This document shows, one piece after another, positions 53,995-64,000 of a DNA stretch of 64,000 nucleotides. Each line of letters starts with the position of its first letter. Position 1 is the stretch's first letter. The notes under the pieces are model-generated. The model was not told the origin of the DNA, ran no database searches, and saw only the letters and a program-made list of their open reading frames with translations. The stretch is from Rhodovibrio salinarum DSM 9154 (GTDB lineage Bacteria; Pseudomonadota; Alphaproteobacteria; Kiloniellales; Rhodovibrionaceae), in NCBI RefSeq assembly GCF_000515255.1, contig NZ_KI911559.1:2064824-2128823 (forward strand), written 5' to 3'. The position numbers were made by a program, and so were the translations under genes.

Positions 53995-54984
53995 CTATCC
54001 CTGCGTGACCGCGGCGCGGACCGCTTCGATGGCCGGTTTCCCGTTGCGGGCTTCGACTCCCTCGAGGAATTCCGAGACGCGGTCCATGTTGTTGCGGATC
54101 CACTCGGCGGCGACCTCTTCCTGATCGCGGTCCTTGTAGCTGTATTCGTACACCCACTTGGACTGCTCGTCCTTGCGCACCTGATACTGGCTGAAGAACT
54201 TCGCGACCATCGGGTGATCCTCGACCATCCTGACGTTAGCGACCGTCAGCACGTCGGACTTCGTTTCCGCGATCTTCGGCTCGCCCTTTGCCGAGAGGTA
54301 CTTGATGTCGTAGGCGATGTTCATCCAGTGCGGTTCCCAGCCCAGGAAAACGATCCATTGATCGCGGTCCACCAGGCGGCCGACCTGAGCCAGCATCGCC
54401 GAGGTACTCGAGGGCACCAGTTCCCAATCGCCGAGCCCGTGGCGGTTGTTAGCGATGGCATCCCTGATCGATTTGTTGAATCCGGTGCCCGCCTCGATGC
54501 CGTAGATTTTGTAATCGAACTTGTCGGCGTGGGCGGCGAGGTCGGCCTCGCTCTTGACGCCGGCTTCCCAGACGTAGGTCGGCACCGCGATGCCCATGGT
54601 CGCGTTCGCGATGTTGGTGGTCAGGGTCTTGACCTCACCTTGCTCGACCAGCGGATCGATCATGTCCTTTTCCGTCGGCATCCAGCCGCCGAGGTAGATG
54701 TCCAGATCGTCGGTCTTGAGCGAGTTCAGGATCACCGAGGGGCTGCCATTCACGTTAGACGTCTGGTAGCCCATGTGTACGAGCAACTGTTCGGCGATTT
54801 CGCTCTTCACCGTGACGCCCGGCCAGGTTGGCGTCCCGAACCGGATGGTTGGCGCCTCATCCGCTGCCGCCGGATGCGGGCCCGCTAGGCCCAGGGCGCA
54901 CACCGCCAGGCCCGTCGCCAGGACGGTGCGGCGGAAGATGCCCGTCGCGCGGGCAGGTTCGGTGGTATGGTTGCTGTTTGTCAT
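53995..54984 (-). CDS. caiX: Carnitine/betaine ABC transporter binding protein (CaiX-like)
   Basis: A 329-residue periplasmic protein of the ProX/ChoX/CaiX family. After a signal peptide (GIFRRTVLATGLAVCALGLA, cleavage near AAADE) come the aromatic-cage segments typical of quaternary-ammonium binders: IYLGGWMPTEKDMIDPL and IVFLGWEPHWMNIAYDIKYL, whose Trp residues hold the trimethylammonium group. In pseudomonads CaiX feeds carnitine to a separate permease-ATPase core, and here too no permease gene is adjacent. It stands beside carnitine-degrading genes. The ATG at 54984 has an excellent ribosome site (GAGGGAGGA); the frame is open 35 codons further upstream. Confidence 0.85.
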   Translation of the reverse strand: MTNSNHTTEPARATGIFRRTVLATGLAVCALGLAGPHPAAADEAPTIRFGTPTWPGVTVKSEIAEQLLVHMGYQTSNVNGSPSVILNSLKTDDLDIYLGGWMPTEKDMIDPLVEQGEVKTLTTNIANATMGIAVPTYVWEAGVKSEADLAAHADKFDYKIYGIEAGTGFNKSIRDAIANNRHGLGDWELVPSSTSAMLAQVGRLVDRDQWIVFLGWEPHWMNIAYDIKYLSAKGEPKIAETKSDVLTVANVRMVEDHPMVAKFFSQYQVRKDEQSKWVYEYSYKDRDQEEVAAEWIRNNMDRVSEFLEGVEARNGKPAIEAVRAAVTQG

Positions 54985-55422
54985 CAGTCCTCCCTCGGGA
55001 ATATGCCCGGTTCGCTGATGGTTCGAGGGCCCGGATGCAGAGTGTCGCGAACCGGTGCCTGCCGATTGGTTTATGGGCAGGCTGAACATCTGCAGGCATC
55101 GTCGGGCCGGGCCCCTCCGGCGCGTACGCGCTAGGCCGGATCGACAGGCGAGTTGGACGTTGTCGTTTGCGCGGATCCCGTATTATCAGCCTCGCCCGCC
55201 GCGTGATCGGGACCAACACGCAGAACGATACGGGGACTGTTGCAGTTTTATCGCGCCGTTTTCGACAAGAACCGTTCTGAATTCGTCCAATTCATCCGAT
55301 GAGGCGGTTTTAGGGTCGATTAGAGGCGCCTATTCGGGAAGGCCGGGTTAAAGCGCCCACGAACCGCATGGCCTGTGCGGGCGAAAATCGCGGAAGGTGC
55401 GGACACCTTCCGCGATTTCATC
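54985..55422. other. Intergenic region between two carnitine genes
   Basis: No gene is seen in this stretch of 438 bases. It holds the promoter of the binding-protein gene (minus strand) and, at its right end, the terminator of the dehydrogenase gene. The part 55230-55310 is AT-richer. No clear activator site could be picked out. Confidence 0.5.
55385..55418 (-). terminator. Rho-independent terminator of the carnitine operon
   Basis: AAATCGCGGAAGGTG (55385-55399) and CACCTTCCGCGATTT (55404-55418) form a perfect 15-bp stem with a CGGA tetraloop, four bases after the stop of the dehydrogenase-thioesterase gene. In the minus-strand transcript the hairpin ends in a U-rich arm. Confidence 0.85.
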
Positions 55423-56904
55423 TCACGCGGCCAGCCGGCGCACCGGCGTGATGGCGCGCCCGGCGCTTTCCGGCTGGGGCAGGGTCGCGTGGGCGGCGGC
55501 CAGGCGGCGTACGTTCGCCTGGATCGCGGCGCTGGCGGGGCAGACCCGATCGGTCGTCGTGTCCACGTGCAGATACATCTGCTCGGCGGTTGCCGCGAGG
55601 GTGTGATCGTCGGCACGGCGCAGCCGGTGGAAGGCGTGGATGCGTTTCTCATCGGCCCCGAGGATCTGGGTCGTCAGATAAACCTGATCGCCCAGCCGTA
55701 GCTGGCCCAGATGGCGTAGATGCGATTCCGCCGTGAAGTAGCTGTGGCCGGCCGCCAGCGCGTCGGCGTCGAGCCCGATCGCCGCCAACAGCGCATCGGC
55801 GGTTTGACCGAACAGCGCCAGGTAATGGCTTTCGGTCATATGGCGGTTGTAGTCCACCGCTTCGGGCGGGACCACGGCATCCAGCAGATGCAACGGAAGC
55901 TGCGCATCGAGGTCGACGGGCGGATGCGGGGCCCAACGGCTTTGGTGTTCGGCCAGCGTGCCGCCGGCGGCCAACCCCTCTGGCTTCAGCGCACGCAGCA
56001 TGGCGATCAGTCCCATGTCGCGTTCGCGCTCCAGTTCGGCCGTGTCCCGGCCCATCGCCTGCGCATCCGACTGCGCGCCGATCTTGTCCAGAAAGGCGTC
56101 GGTCAGGTCCGGAACGTCCATCAGCTTGGTCCAAGGCCATTTCAGGGCTGGACCGAACTGCGCCATGAAGTGACGCATGCCGTCCTCGCCGCCAGCGATC
56201 CGGTAGGTCTGGAAGCTGCCCATCAAGGCCCAGCGCAGGCCCGCGCCGAACCGCACGGCATCGTCCACTTCCGCGACCGTGGCGACGTCGTCGTGTACCA
56301 GCCACAGGGCCTCGCGCCAGAGCGCTTCCAGCAGCCGGTCGGCGACGAAGCCATCGATTTCCTTGCGTACCGTCAGTGGGCGCATGCCCAAATCCCGGTA
56401 GATCGCGTCCGCTGCCTGTACCGTCGCCGGGTCGGTCTGTTCCCCCGCGCATAGCTCGACCAGCGGCAGCAGGTAGACCGGGTTGAACGGATGGCTCACC
56501 AGGAAGCGCTCGGGGTGCCGCATATCGGCTTGCAGGCGGCTCGGCAGCAGGCCGGAGGTGGAGGAGCCGATCGGTGCATGGGCCGGGGCGGAGGCGTCGA
56601 TCTCCGCCAGGACGGCACGCTTGGTGTCCTCACGCTCCGGCGCGCTCTCCTGGACGATGTCGGCTCCCGACACCGCGCTCGCCAAATCGGGCGCGAAGCT
56701 GACGTTACCGCGCTGGTGCGGCGGGCGACCGTACAGATATTGCAGGCTGCGGTCGGCGGCCTCCAGGACCTCGCGGCATCGCCGTTCGGTCTCCGGGCCG
56801 GGATCGTAGATCGCGACGTCGATCCCGTTCCAAAGGTAGCGGGCGGCCCAGCCGGCGCCGATGACACCGGCGCCGACGACGGCGGCTTTGCGGACTTCGG
56901 TCAT
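55423..56904 (-). CDS. lcdH: L-carnitine dehydrogenase fused to a betainyl-CoA thioesterase domain
   Basis: A 493-residue two-domain enzyme. Residues 1-320 are a 3-hydroxyacyl-CoA-dehydrogenase-like NAD enzyme (AAVVGAGVIGAGWAARYLWN; SSTSGLLPSRLQ; SHPFNPVYLLPLVE) that oxidises L-carnitine to 3-dehydrocarnitine. Residues 340-470 are a 4-hydroxybenzoyl-CoA-thioesterase-like hot-dog domain (AVDYNRHMTESHYLALFGQT) that would hydrolyse betainyl-CoA to glycine betaine. In Pseudomonas these are separate proteins, CdhA and CdhB; fused forms are known in alphaproteobacteria. It lies 30 bases after the BKACE gene, in the same operon. Confidence 0.92.
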   Translation of the reverse strand: MTEVRKAAVVGAGVIGAGWAARYLWNGIDVAIYDPGPETERRCREVLEAADRSLQYLYGRPPHQRGNVSFAPDLASAVSGADIVQESAPEREDTKRAVLAEIDASAPAHAPIGSSTSGLLPSRLQADMRHPERFLVSHPFNPVYLLPLVELCAGEQTDPATVQAADAIYRDLGMRPLTVRKEIDGFVADRLLEALWREALWLVHDDVATVAEVDDAVRFGAGLRWALMGSFQTYRIAGGEDGMRHFMAQFGPALKWPWTKLMDVPDLTDAFLDKIGAQSDAQAMGRDTAELERERDMGLIAMLRALKPEGLAAGGTLAEHQSRWAPHPPVDLDAQLPLHLLDAVVPPEAVDYNRHMTESHYLALFGQTADALLAAIGLDADALAAGHSYFTAESHLRHLGQLRLGDQVYLTTQILGADEKRIHAFHRLRRADDHTLAATAEQMYLHVDTTTDRVCPASAAIQANVRRLAAAHATLPQPESAGRAITPVRRLAA

Positions 56905-56934
56905 GTTGCGACTTTCGTTGGGGCAGGCGGGCTT

Positions 56935-57828
56935 TTAGGCCGCCTTGTTCAGGGCGAGCTTCGCGCGCACGTCCTGCGGGCTCAGCACGCGGGCGTTCAT
57001 GTTGGTCAGGATATTGACCGCGCGCTCGACCAGGTCGCCGTTGGACGCCAGGACGCCCTTCGACAGGTAGATGTTGTCCTCCAGGCCAACGCGCACGTTG
57101 CCGCCCGCCAGCGCCGCCTGCGCGACGTAAGGCAACTGCATGCGCCCGATCGAGAACGCGGAGAACGTCCAGTCGCTGGGCATCTGGTCGACAAGGTTCA
57201 GCAGGGTGCGCGGGTCGTCCGGCGCGCCGTAGGGAATGCCCATGCACAGCTGCACCAGGACCGGGTCGTCGAGCAGCCCTTCCTGATAGAGCTGCTTCGC
57301 CATCACCATCTGGCCGAAGTCGAACACCTCGATCTCGGGGCGGACGCCGAGTTCCTGGATGCGCGCGGCCATCGCGCGCAGGGTCGCCGGCGTGTTGGTC
57401 ATGATGTAGTCGCCGGTGGCGAAGTTCATCGTGCCGCAGTCAAGCGTGCAGATCTCCGGCCGGAGCTCGGCGACATGCTCCAGGCGCGCGCTGGCGCCCA
57501 GCATATCGGTCTCCGCCTCGTTGAGCGGCAACGGCTGTTCCGCCGAGCCGAGGACGATGTCGCCGCCCATGCCGGCGGTCAGGTTGAGCACCACGTCGGT
57601 ATCGGACTCGCGCACCCGCTCGACGACCTCGCGGTAGTGCGCGAGGTTGCGCGAGGCTGCGCCGGTTTCGGGATCGCGGACGTGGATGTGGGCGACGGCG
57701 GCGCCGGCCTTCGCGGCTTCGATCGCGGTGTCGGCGATCTGTTTGGGCGTGATCGGGACCCGGTCGCTCTTCTCATGACTCGGCCCGGCCCCGGTGACGG
57801 CACAGGTGATGAAGACGTCGGTGTTCAT
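56935..57828 (-). CDS. cdhC: 3-keto-5-aminohexanoate cleavage family enzyme, dehydrocarnitine cleavage (BKACE/CdhC)
   Basis: A 297-residue zinc-dependent beta-keto acid cleavage enzyme. It has [20 protein letters not shown] at the N terminus, the metal pair in [13 protein letters not shown], the [10 protein letters not shown] loop and the C-terminal [20 protein letters not shown] stretch. With acetyl-CoA it would convert 3-dehydrocarnitine to betainyl-CoA and acetoacetate, the step between the dehydrogenase and thioesterase activities of the neighbour gene. The start is the ATG at 57828; the 34 open codons before it do not look like BKACE. Confidence 0.9.
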   Translation of the reverse strand: MNTDVFITCAVTGAGPSHEKSDRVPITPKQIADTAIEAAKAGAAVAHIHVRDPETGAASRNLAHYREVVERVRESDTDVVLNLTAGMGGDIVLGSAEQPLPLNEAETDMLGASARLEHVAELRPEICTLDCGTMNFATGDYIMTNTPATLRAMAARIQELGVRPEIEVFDFGQMVMAKQLYQEGLLDDPVLVQLCMGIPYGAPDDPRTLLNLVDQMPSDWTFSAFSIGRMQLPYVAQAALAGGNVRVGLEDNIYLSKGVLASNGDLVERAVNILTNMNARVLSPQDVRAKLALNKAA

Positions 57829-57858
57829 GGCGGGTTGGTCTCCACGGCCTTTGGCGCG

Positions 57859-57882
57859 TGGCTGCAAACGGCGGTGCAGCCA
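57859..57882. promoter_or_regulatory. Inverted repeat in the divergent cdhC/regulator promoter region
   Basis: TGGCTGCA (57859-57866) and TGCAGCCA (57875-57882) form a perfect 8-bp inverted repeat with an 8-base spacer in the 111-base region between cdhC and the AraC/GlxA-type regulator. It is the obvious candidate binding site for that regulator. Confidence 0.5.
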
Positions 57883-57939
57883 GTTGATCTGGCAACACGC
57901 TAGGTGACAAGACCCCGGCGCATCGTGCATAGATCGTCA

Positions 57940-58920
57940 ATGTTCGCGCGTGATCCGACAGATGGGCGACGGCATTTCGGCTTCCTGCTGTTGCCGGGGT
58001 TCAGCACCTTGTGTCTCGCCAACTCGGTCGAGCCGCTGCGTGCTGCGAACGAGATCGCGGGCGCGCAGCGCTATGTGCACCGCTTGCTGTCGCTCGACGG
58101 CGCTCCCGTATCGAGTTCCAGCGGGATCGAGGTGACGGTGGATGCCCCGCTCGACGAGGCTGGCCGGCTCGACGTTTTCTTCCTGGTGGCGGGCTATGGG
58201 TTCCGCGATGTGCCGCACGCGCAGCTCATGCCGGCGCTACGCCGTGCTGCGGGCCTGTCGGATGTTGTCGGCGGCATGGATACCGCGCCCTGGCTATTGG
58301 CGGCGGCCGGTCTCCTGGACGGTCGGACCGCGACCATCCACTGGCAGGAGCAGGAGCGTCTTCAGACGGATTTCCCCGAGGTGACGTTCAGCCGCGCGCG
58401 CTACGTAATCGATGGCAACCGGATCACCTGCGGCGGGGCCACAACGGTTCTGGACATGATGCTCGGGCTCTTGCGGGCGCACGGCGGCGACGTCTTGGCG
58501 CTCGATATCATGCGGCTGTTCATCTACGACGCCGAACGGCCGGCCGAGGGCGAGCAGCAAGCGCTCGTGCAGGCCCCATTCGTCGGGCGGGCACCGATCG
58601 TTGCCGCGGCGATCGCCGAAATGGAACAGGCGATCGAGACGCCGCGACCGGTCGCTGAGATCGCCGCGGCCTCCGGGTGTTCCCAGCGCAAGCTGGAGCG
58701 GGCCTTTGAGCGGGCGCTCGGGGTGACGCCGCAGCGTTATTACCAATATCTCCGGCTGGCGGCGGGCCGGCGCATGCTGATGGACGGGGCGCACAGCGTG
58801 ACCATGGTTGCTGCGGCGACCGGCTTCGCCTCGGCCACGAGCTTTGCGCGGGCTTACCGGCGGATGTTCGGCCATGCCCCGAAACAGGAGCAGTTCCCGG
58901 GCAGTCACCTGTCCGCGTAA
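57940..58920 (+). CDS. cdhR: GlxA-family AraC-type regulator (CdhR-like)
   Basis: A 326-residue regulator. The N-terminal DJ-1/class I glutamine-amidotransferase-like domain spans about residues 8-190 (GFLLLPGFSTLCLANSVEPL; GGMDTAPWLLAAAGLLDGRT). The C-terminal AraC domain has two helix-turn-helix units (VAEIAAASGCSQRKLERAFE; YYQYLRLAAGRRMLMDGAHS; FASATSFARAYRRMFG). CdhR of Pseudomonas, the carnitine-responsive activator, and GbdR share this architecture. Its divergent position next to cdhC supports the CdhR assignment. The ATG at 57940 is chosen; a GTG at 57904 is possible. Confidence 0.87.
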   Translation: MFARDPTDGRRHFGFLLLPGFSTLCLANSVEPLRAANEIAGAQRYVHRLLSLDGAPVSSSSGIEVTVDAPLDEAGRLDVFFLVAGYGFRDVPHAQLMPALRRAAGLSDVVGGMDTAPWLLAAAGLLDGRTATIHWQEQERLQTDFPEVTFSRARYVIDGNRITCGGATTVLDMMLGLLRAHGGDVLALDIMRLFIYDAERPAEGEQQALVQAPFVGRAPIVAAAIAEMEQAIETPRPVAEIAAASGCSQRKLERAFERALGVTPQRYYQYLRLAAGRRMLMDGAHSVTMVAAATGFASATSFARAYRRMFGHAPKQEQFPGSHLSA

Positions 58921-59112
58921 CGAGCTATCTTTGAAAGTTGGCGGTCGCCTTGTCTCTCAGACCGTCAACTGCTTCTACCTATTGGGCGGAGATGTTTCTA
59001 ACCCCTCCGCGTAGCTATCCGATCCGGCCGAAGTCACGGCATAATGTATGCCGCCTGCGTTGGCTTGCAGGCAGGGCGCGTCGACGTGCAAGTGGGCAGG
59101 GAAGGGTGGGGG

Positions 59113-60258
59113 ATGACGGACGTCTATTTCGCGACCAACCGCACCGAACCGCGCGGCAACCGCAAGTCGTTTGGCGACCGCTTCAATTCCGAAGGTCCGC
59201 ATTTCTACGAGGTCGGGCGCGCGACCGTGACTTGGGGAACGCTTGGACCGGACGGCCGGCCGAGTGATCCCGAGGACTTCAAGGTCGACTGGAAAAGACA
59301 GGAAGGGACCCGGCCGAAACCGGAGAAGATCGGCCAACAGGAAATTCCTGAGACCCACCGTAAGCAGGCGGAAGGGGAGGAACCCGGATCGTATGTCCTG
59401 TTCAAGGAACTGCAGGAAAAGATGCGGCCAAACGACAAGCCGCGACAGGCGCCCCTGAAGCGGCCGGACACACGCACGCGCGATGCGTTGGTGTTCATTC
59501 ATGGTTTTGCCAACAGCTTCGAGAATGCGCTGGGCCGGGCGGCATGGCTGGGCGAGACGTACCTGATCCAGCGGGGCGACGGGTCGGCGCAAAGTCCCTA
59601 TGTCTTCGCTTTCTCCTGGCCGTCCGACGGGATGACCCAGCCGCCGTGGAAATACGCCAGTGACCGCGACGATGCGGCGATGTCCGGTATTGCGATGGCG
59701 CGGGCGCTGCGGCGGTTCCTGGAGTTCCTGAGCACGCGCGAACGCTGTTCAGGACGGATCCATCTGGTCGCCCACTCCATGGGCAACTGGGCGCTGCGCC
59801 ATGCGGTGCTTGGCCTGCACGCCTTGCAGGACGGCGGCCGTCTGGAGAAGATTTTCGACAACGCCTTCCTGATGGCCGCCGACGAGGATGAGGACTGCCT
59901 GGAAAGCACTGACAAGCTCGGCTTGTTGCCGCAGTTGGCCCGCCGGATCCACGTCTACCATTCCCGCAGCGATCTGGCGCTGGAGGTCAGTGACAGGACC
60001 AAGTTCAACGTCGACCGGTTGGGGACGGATGGGCCACGCACCCTGGACGGGCTTAGTCACCGGATCACCGCGATCGATTGCAGCGACGTCGACGCGACCG
60101 ACCTGACCCACGGCAATCACCAGTATTATCGCCTGCGTCCGGAGGTGATCGCGGACGTCCGCCACGTGCTGGCCGGCCAGATGAACCCGGAGGATTACCC
60201 AACCCGCGAACCGATCGAACCGGGCCGTCGCTATCGGATCACACCGGGTCCGAGCTAG
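59113..60258 (+). CDS. Alpha/beta hydrolase (DUF900-like)
   Basis: A 381-residue cytoplasmic hydrolase. The first 120 residues are a charged N-terminal region (MTDVYFATNRTEPRGNRKSF onward). The alpha/beta fold begins at ALVFIHGFANSFENAL (oxyanion loop). The nucleophile elbow is LVAHSMGNWALRHA, the acid is probably the Asp in YHSRSDLALEV, and the His lies in the C-terminal LTHGNHQYY segment. DUF900 proteins are esterase- or lipase-like without a known substrate. The start has ribosome site AGGGTGGGGG. No operon partner is apparent. Confidence 0.82.
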   Translation: MTDVYFATNRTEPRGNRKSFGDRFNSEGPHFYEVGRATVTWGTLGPDGRPSDPEDFKVDWKRQEGTRPKPEKIGQQEIPETHRKQAEGEEPGSYVLFKELQEKMRPNDKPRQAPLKRPDTRTRDALVFIHGFANSFENALGRAAWLGETYLIQRGDGSAQSPYVFAFSWPSDGMTQPPWKYASDRDDAAMSGIAMARALRRFLEFLSTRERCSGRIHLVAHSMGNWALRHAVLGLHALQDGGRLEKIFDNAFLMAADEDEDCLESTDKLGLLPQLARRIHVYHSRSDLALEVSDRTKFNVDRLGTDGPRTLDGLSHRITAIDCSDVDATDLTHGNHQYYRLRPEVIADVRHVLAGQMNPEDYPTREPIEPGRRYRITPGPS

Positions 60259-60306
60259 AACGGCAAGTGTGCATTTCGGGCCGCCTCGGCGTTTTGCACC
60301 TTCGCC

Positions 60307-60615
60307 TTAGCGCCGTCGCTTGCGTTGGCTGGTCGCGTTGCGGCCGCGGTATTCCGGGTCCTTCTTGCGCACGAAGCGGATGAACTTGGCGATCTCCGGA
60401 TGCGCGCGCAGCTTGTCCAGCGTGTCGTAGTGGTCGCGCAGCTCTTGCTCGGTGAACAGCGAATGGATTTTGGAGTGGCAGATCCGGTGCATCTGCACCG
60501 TCTCCCGTCCGCCTTCCGAGCGTGGCACGAGATGGTGCGCATCGACCGACGGTCCGGGGACGAGCGGGCGTCCGCATAGGGGACAGGGTCCAAGATCTGG
60601 GCGATCGTCGCGCAT
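60307..60615 (-). CDS. HNH-motif protein, possible endonuclease
   Basis: A 102-residue protein with a zinc knuckle (CPLCGRPL, residues 11-18) and an HNH-like motif (DAHHLVPRSEGG followed by MHRICHSKIHSLF). Such small HNH proteins are common in bacterial chromosomes and may be nicking enzymes; the substrate is unknown. The C terminus is strongly basic (RNATSQRKRRR). It is convergent with the hydrolase and divergent from the thiamine operon. Confidence 0.8.
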   Translation of the reverse strand: MRDDRPDLGPCPLCGRPLVPGPSVDAHHLVPRSEGGRETVQMHRICHSKIHSLFTEQELRDHYDTLDKLRAHPEIAKFIRFVRKKDPEYRGRNATSQRKRRR

Positions 60616-60759
60616 CTGTGGCCGCTGAGCTCCCGTGATGCCGCCTACCAGTGGGGCAAAGCCAAAAGCGGTGCAAAGCTAGCATGCCCGCTGAGGCATT
60701 AAAGGTGGATGGCTTGCGTTCGGGCCATCAAGGGTTACATCTTGCGTGAGCCGAGATAA

Positions 60760-60860
60760 CGGCCGGGGTGCCGTGCTGGACCGGGCGAAGGAGCCCGCAC
60801 TGGCGCGGCTGAGAGCACACCCGCTGAACCTGATCGGGGTCGTCCCCGCGAAGGGAGCCG
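60760..60860 (+). promoter_or_regulatory. TPP riboswitch (THI element)
   Basis: The conserved thiamine-pyrophosphate aptamer sequences are all present: GGGGTGCC at 60765-60772, CTGAGA at 60809-60814, ACCTGATC at 60828-60835 and GAAGGGA at 60850-60856, closed by the outer P1 stem (CGGC at 60760-60763 with GCCG at 60857-60860). The Shine-Dalgarno GGAGG of thiO (60862-60866) follows at once, so TPP binding probably blocks translation initiation. A weak promoter (TTGCGT at 60714-60719, TACATC at 60736-60741) lies upstream. Confidence 0.93.
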
Positions 60861-60868
60861 TGGAGGAC

Positions 60869-62040
60869 ATGACCAGCTTACTTGACGACATCGCCATTCA
60901 GCAGCGCCCGCACACCGCGATCGTCGGGGCGGGCGTCAATGGTTTGTGCATCGCCTGGAATTTGGCCCGCAACGGCTGCGCGGTCGACGTTTACGAACGC
61001 GGCCGGATCGGGCGGGGCGCCAGCTGGGCCGCCGCCGGCATGCTGGCCCCCGGCGCGGAGGCCGAACCCGGCGAGAATGCCGTGACCGCCGCCGGCCGAC
61101 AGGCGCTGACCCTTTGGCCCGCCTTCGCCCGCGATCTGCAGGCGGCAAGCGGGATCGATCCCGAACTGCGCACCGATGGTCTCCTGATCGCCGCGACCAA
61201 CCGTGACGAGGTGGAGCAGCTACGTCACGATCACGCCTTCCTGCAACGGCAAGGCGTGCCGGCCGAGTGGCTGTCCGGCGCGGAGGCCCGGCGGCGCGAG
61301 CCCTATCTGCGCGCCGGTCTGCCGGGCGCGCTGTTCAGCCCGAACGACGGACAGGCCAATAACCGCGCGCTGGTGCAGGCGCTGGCCGAAGCCGCGCGGG
61401 CGGCGGGCGCGCGGATCCATGAGCAGACGCCCGTCGACGCTTTGGAAACGCGCCAGGGCCGGGCGGTCGGACTGATCGTCAACGGGGCACAGGTCCAGGC
61501 TGATGCGGTCGTGCTGTGTGCCGGTGCCTGGGGACGGGAGATTGACGGTGTCCCGGACAGCGCGCAGGCCCCGATCCGTCCGATCAAGGGACAGATGCTG
61601 TCGCTGCAAATGAACCCCGATCAGCCCTTGGTGCGCCACGTCCTGTGGGCACCCAAGGTCTATCTGGTGCCGCGGCGCGACGGCACGCTCCTGATCGGCG
61701 CGACGGTCGAGGAGAAGGGCTTCGAGGACGCGATGACCGCCGGAGGCGTGTTCGCCCTGCTGGAGGCTGCCTGGCGGGCACTGCCAGCGATCGAGGAGTT
61801 GGCGATCAAGGAAATGTGGGCCGGCCATCGGCCGGGCTCGCGCGACGACGCACCGGTGTTGGGCGCAACACCGGTGGAAGGTTTGTACCTTGCGAACGGT
61901 CATCACCGGAACGGCATCCTGATGACGCCGCTGTCCGGCCAGGCGGTCGCTGCCGAGATCCTGACAGGGCAGCGACACGACAGCTTGGCGGCCTTCCGGG
62001 TCGAGCGCTTCCACAATCAGGATCGAGCACGGGGCGTGGC

Positions 62041-62044
<4 letters not shown>
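60869..62044 (+). CDS. thiO: Glycine oxidase ThiO
   Basis: A 391-residue FAD-dependent amino-acid oxidase that converts glycine to the dehydroglycine used to build the thiamine thiazole. The FAD motif is AIVGAGVNGLCIAWNLARNG, followed by the family segment GRGASWAAAGMLAPGAEAEP, and the C-terminal LYLANGHHRNGILMTPLSGQ. The ATG lies eight bases after the riboswitch. The gene overlaps thiS by four bases. Confidence 0.93.
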
Positions 62045-63711
<1,667 letters not shown>

Positions 63712-63920
63712 TAAGCGGGCGCTCCTGTTTACCGGATATTTATGTTTATCCAATAACGGGGCAGCCCATTCGCTTTTCACAAAAAGACGTACGTCCGTTT
63801 GGGGGTGATGAGACATCTACCTTGCCGTTCTAGGCCTAGGTCGCTAGGCTATCGGGGCGAGCGAGGGGTGTATCCGGTGGGTGGTTACTTGGAATCAGGT
63901 CGGCTGCGCTGACTGGACCG

Positions 63921-64000
63921 ATGTCAGAGCCTTTTAAGGTTTCCACCCGTCCGACGCGCGGTGCTGGTTCGATCGTTCTGGTGCGTCCCGGGCCGGAGTT
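63921..64000 (+). CDS. Possible start of a gene cut by the window edge
   Basis: From an ATG at 63921 an open frame runs to the window end and reads MSEPFKVSTRPTRGAGSIVL and six more residues. The composition is plausible for a protein but there is no clear ribosome site, and 26 residues are too few to name a family. The 209 bases between thiE and this point hold no recognisable feature. Confidence 0.3.
   Translation, partial: MSEPFKVSTRPTRGAGSIVLVRPGPE

Overview
The window looks like the chromosome of a high-GC alphaproteobacterium. The evidence is the gene content (coenzyme B12-dependent NrdJ of about 1235 residues, GlnE, intracellular PhaZ, DUF1127, a DEAD-box helicase with a long disordered tail, BKACE and TRAP genes) and GC-rich codon use. 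Many proteins are rich in Asp and Glu, which would suit a halophilic or marine member of the Rhodospirillales, but that placement is inference. No rRNA, tRNA, CRISPR array, replication origin or prophage was seen.

Left part (1-25.6 kb): mostly housekeeping genes. After a partial DMT-type permease comes a complete ugpBAEC importer for glycerol-3-phosphate or its diesters. It is followed by a 56-residue conserved protein with a good promoter, then nrdJ. From 9.15 to 10.0 kb lies decayed DNA: a kinase fragment and the 3' end of a dead TRAP large-permease gene, directly before a uronate dehydrogenase gene (udh). Then come bcp, glnE, a large AsmA-like protein gene, a lower-GC patch holding a DUF3800 gene and a broken IS1595-family transposase, a DUF1127 protein, a stand-alone RAM domain, a DEAD-box helicase, an isochorismatase-family hydrolase, an HD hydrolase and phaZ.

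Middle (25.6-33.9 kb): a 1.1 kb AT-rich gap, then a PAS histidine kinase, a single-domain response regulator, a protein with a receiver-like half and a PAS half, and a small coiled-coil protein. A tight run of five genes follows that I cannot assign to any family: a lipoprotein, three soluble or amphipathic helical proteins, and a two-helix membrane protein. A sixth unknown gene converges on them. This is the strongest candidate for an undescribed system.

Polyol or sugar region (34.2-48.9 kb): a SorC-family regulator followed by one long, mostly overlapping operon. It encodes a Tat-exported binding protein, two permeases, two unlike ABC ATPases, an EryA-like FGGY kinase, a 2-hydroxyacid dehydrogenase, a class II aldolase, a GlpD/EryB-like flavoprotein, a second class II aldolase, a second FGGY kinase with a one-base frameshift, and an HAD-IIA phosphatase. 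It reads as import, phosphorylation, oxidation and retro-aldol cleavage of a polyol. The substrate cannot be read from the sequence.

Right part (49-64 kb): a TetR regulator diverges from a TRAP operon in the unusual order M-P-Q. The operon starts with a 29-codon leader ORF coupled to dctM and ends with a short MetE-like methyltransferase. Next is a carnitine catabolism locus: a CaiX-type binding protein, a carnitine dehydrogenase fused to a thioesterase, a BKACE dehydrocarnitine-cleavage enzyme and a divergent CdhR-type regulator. An alpha/beta hydrolase and an HNH protein follow, then a TPP riboswitch controlling thiO-thiS-thiG-thiE. The window ends in the first codons of a possible further gene.
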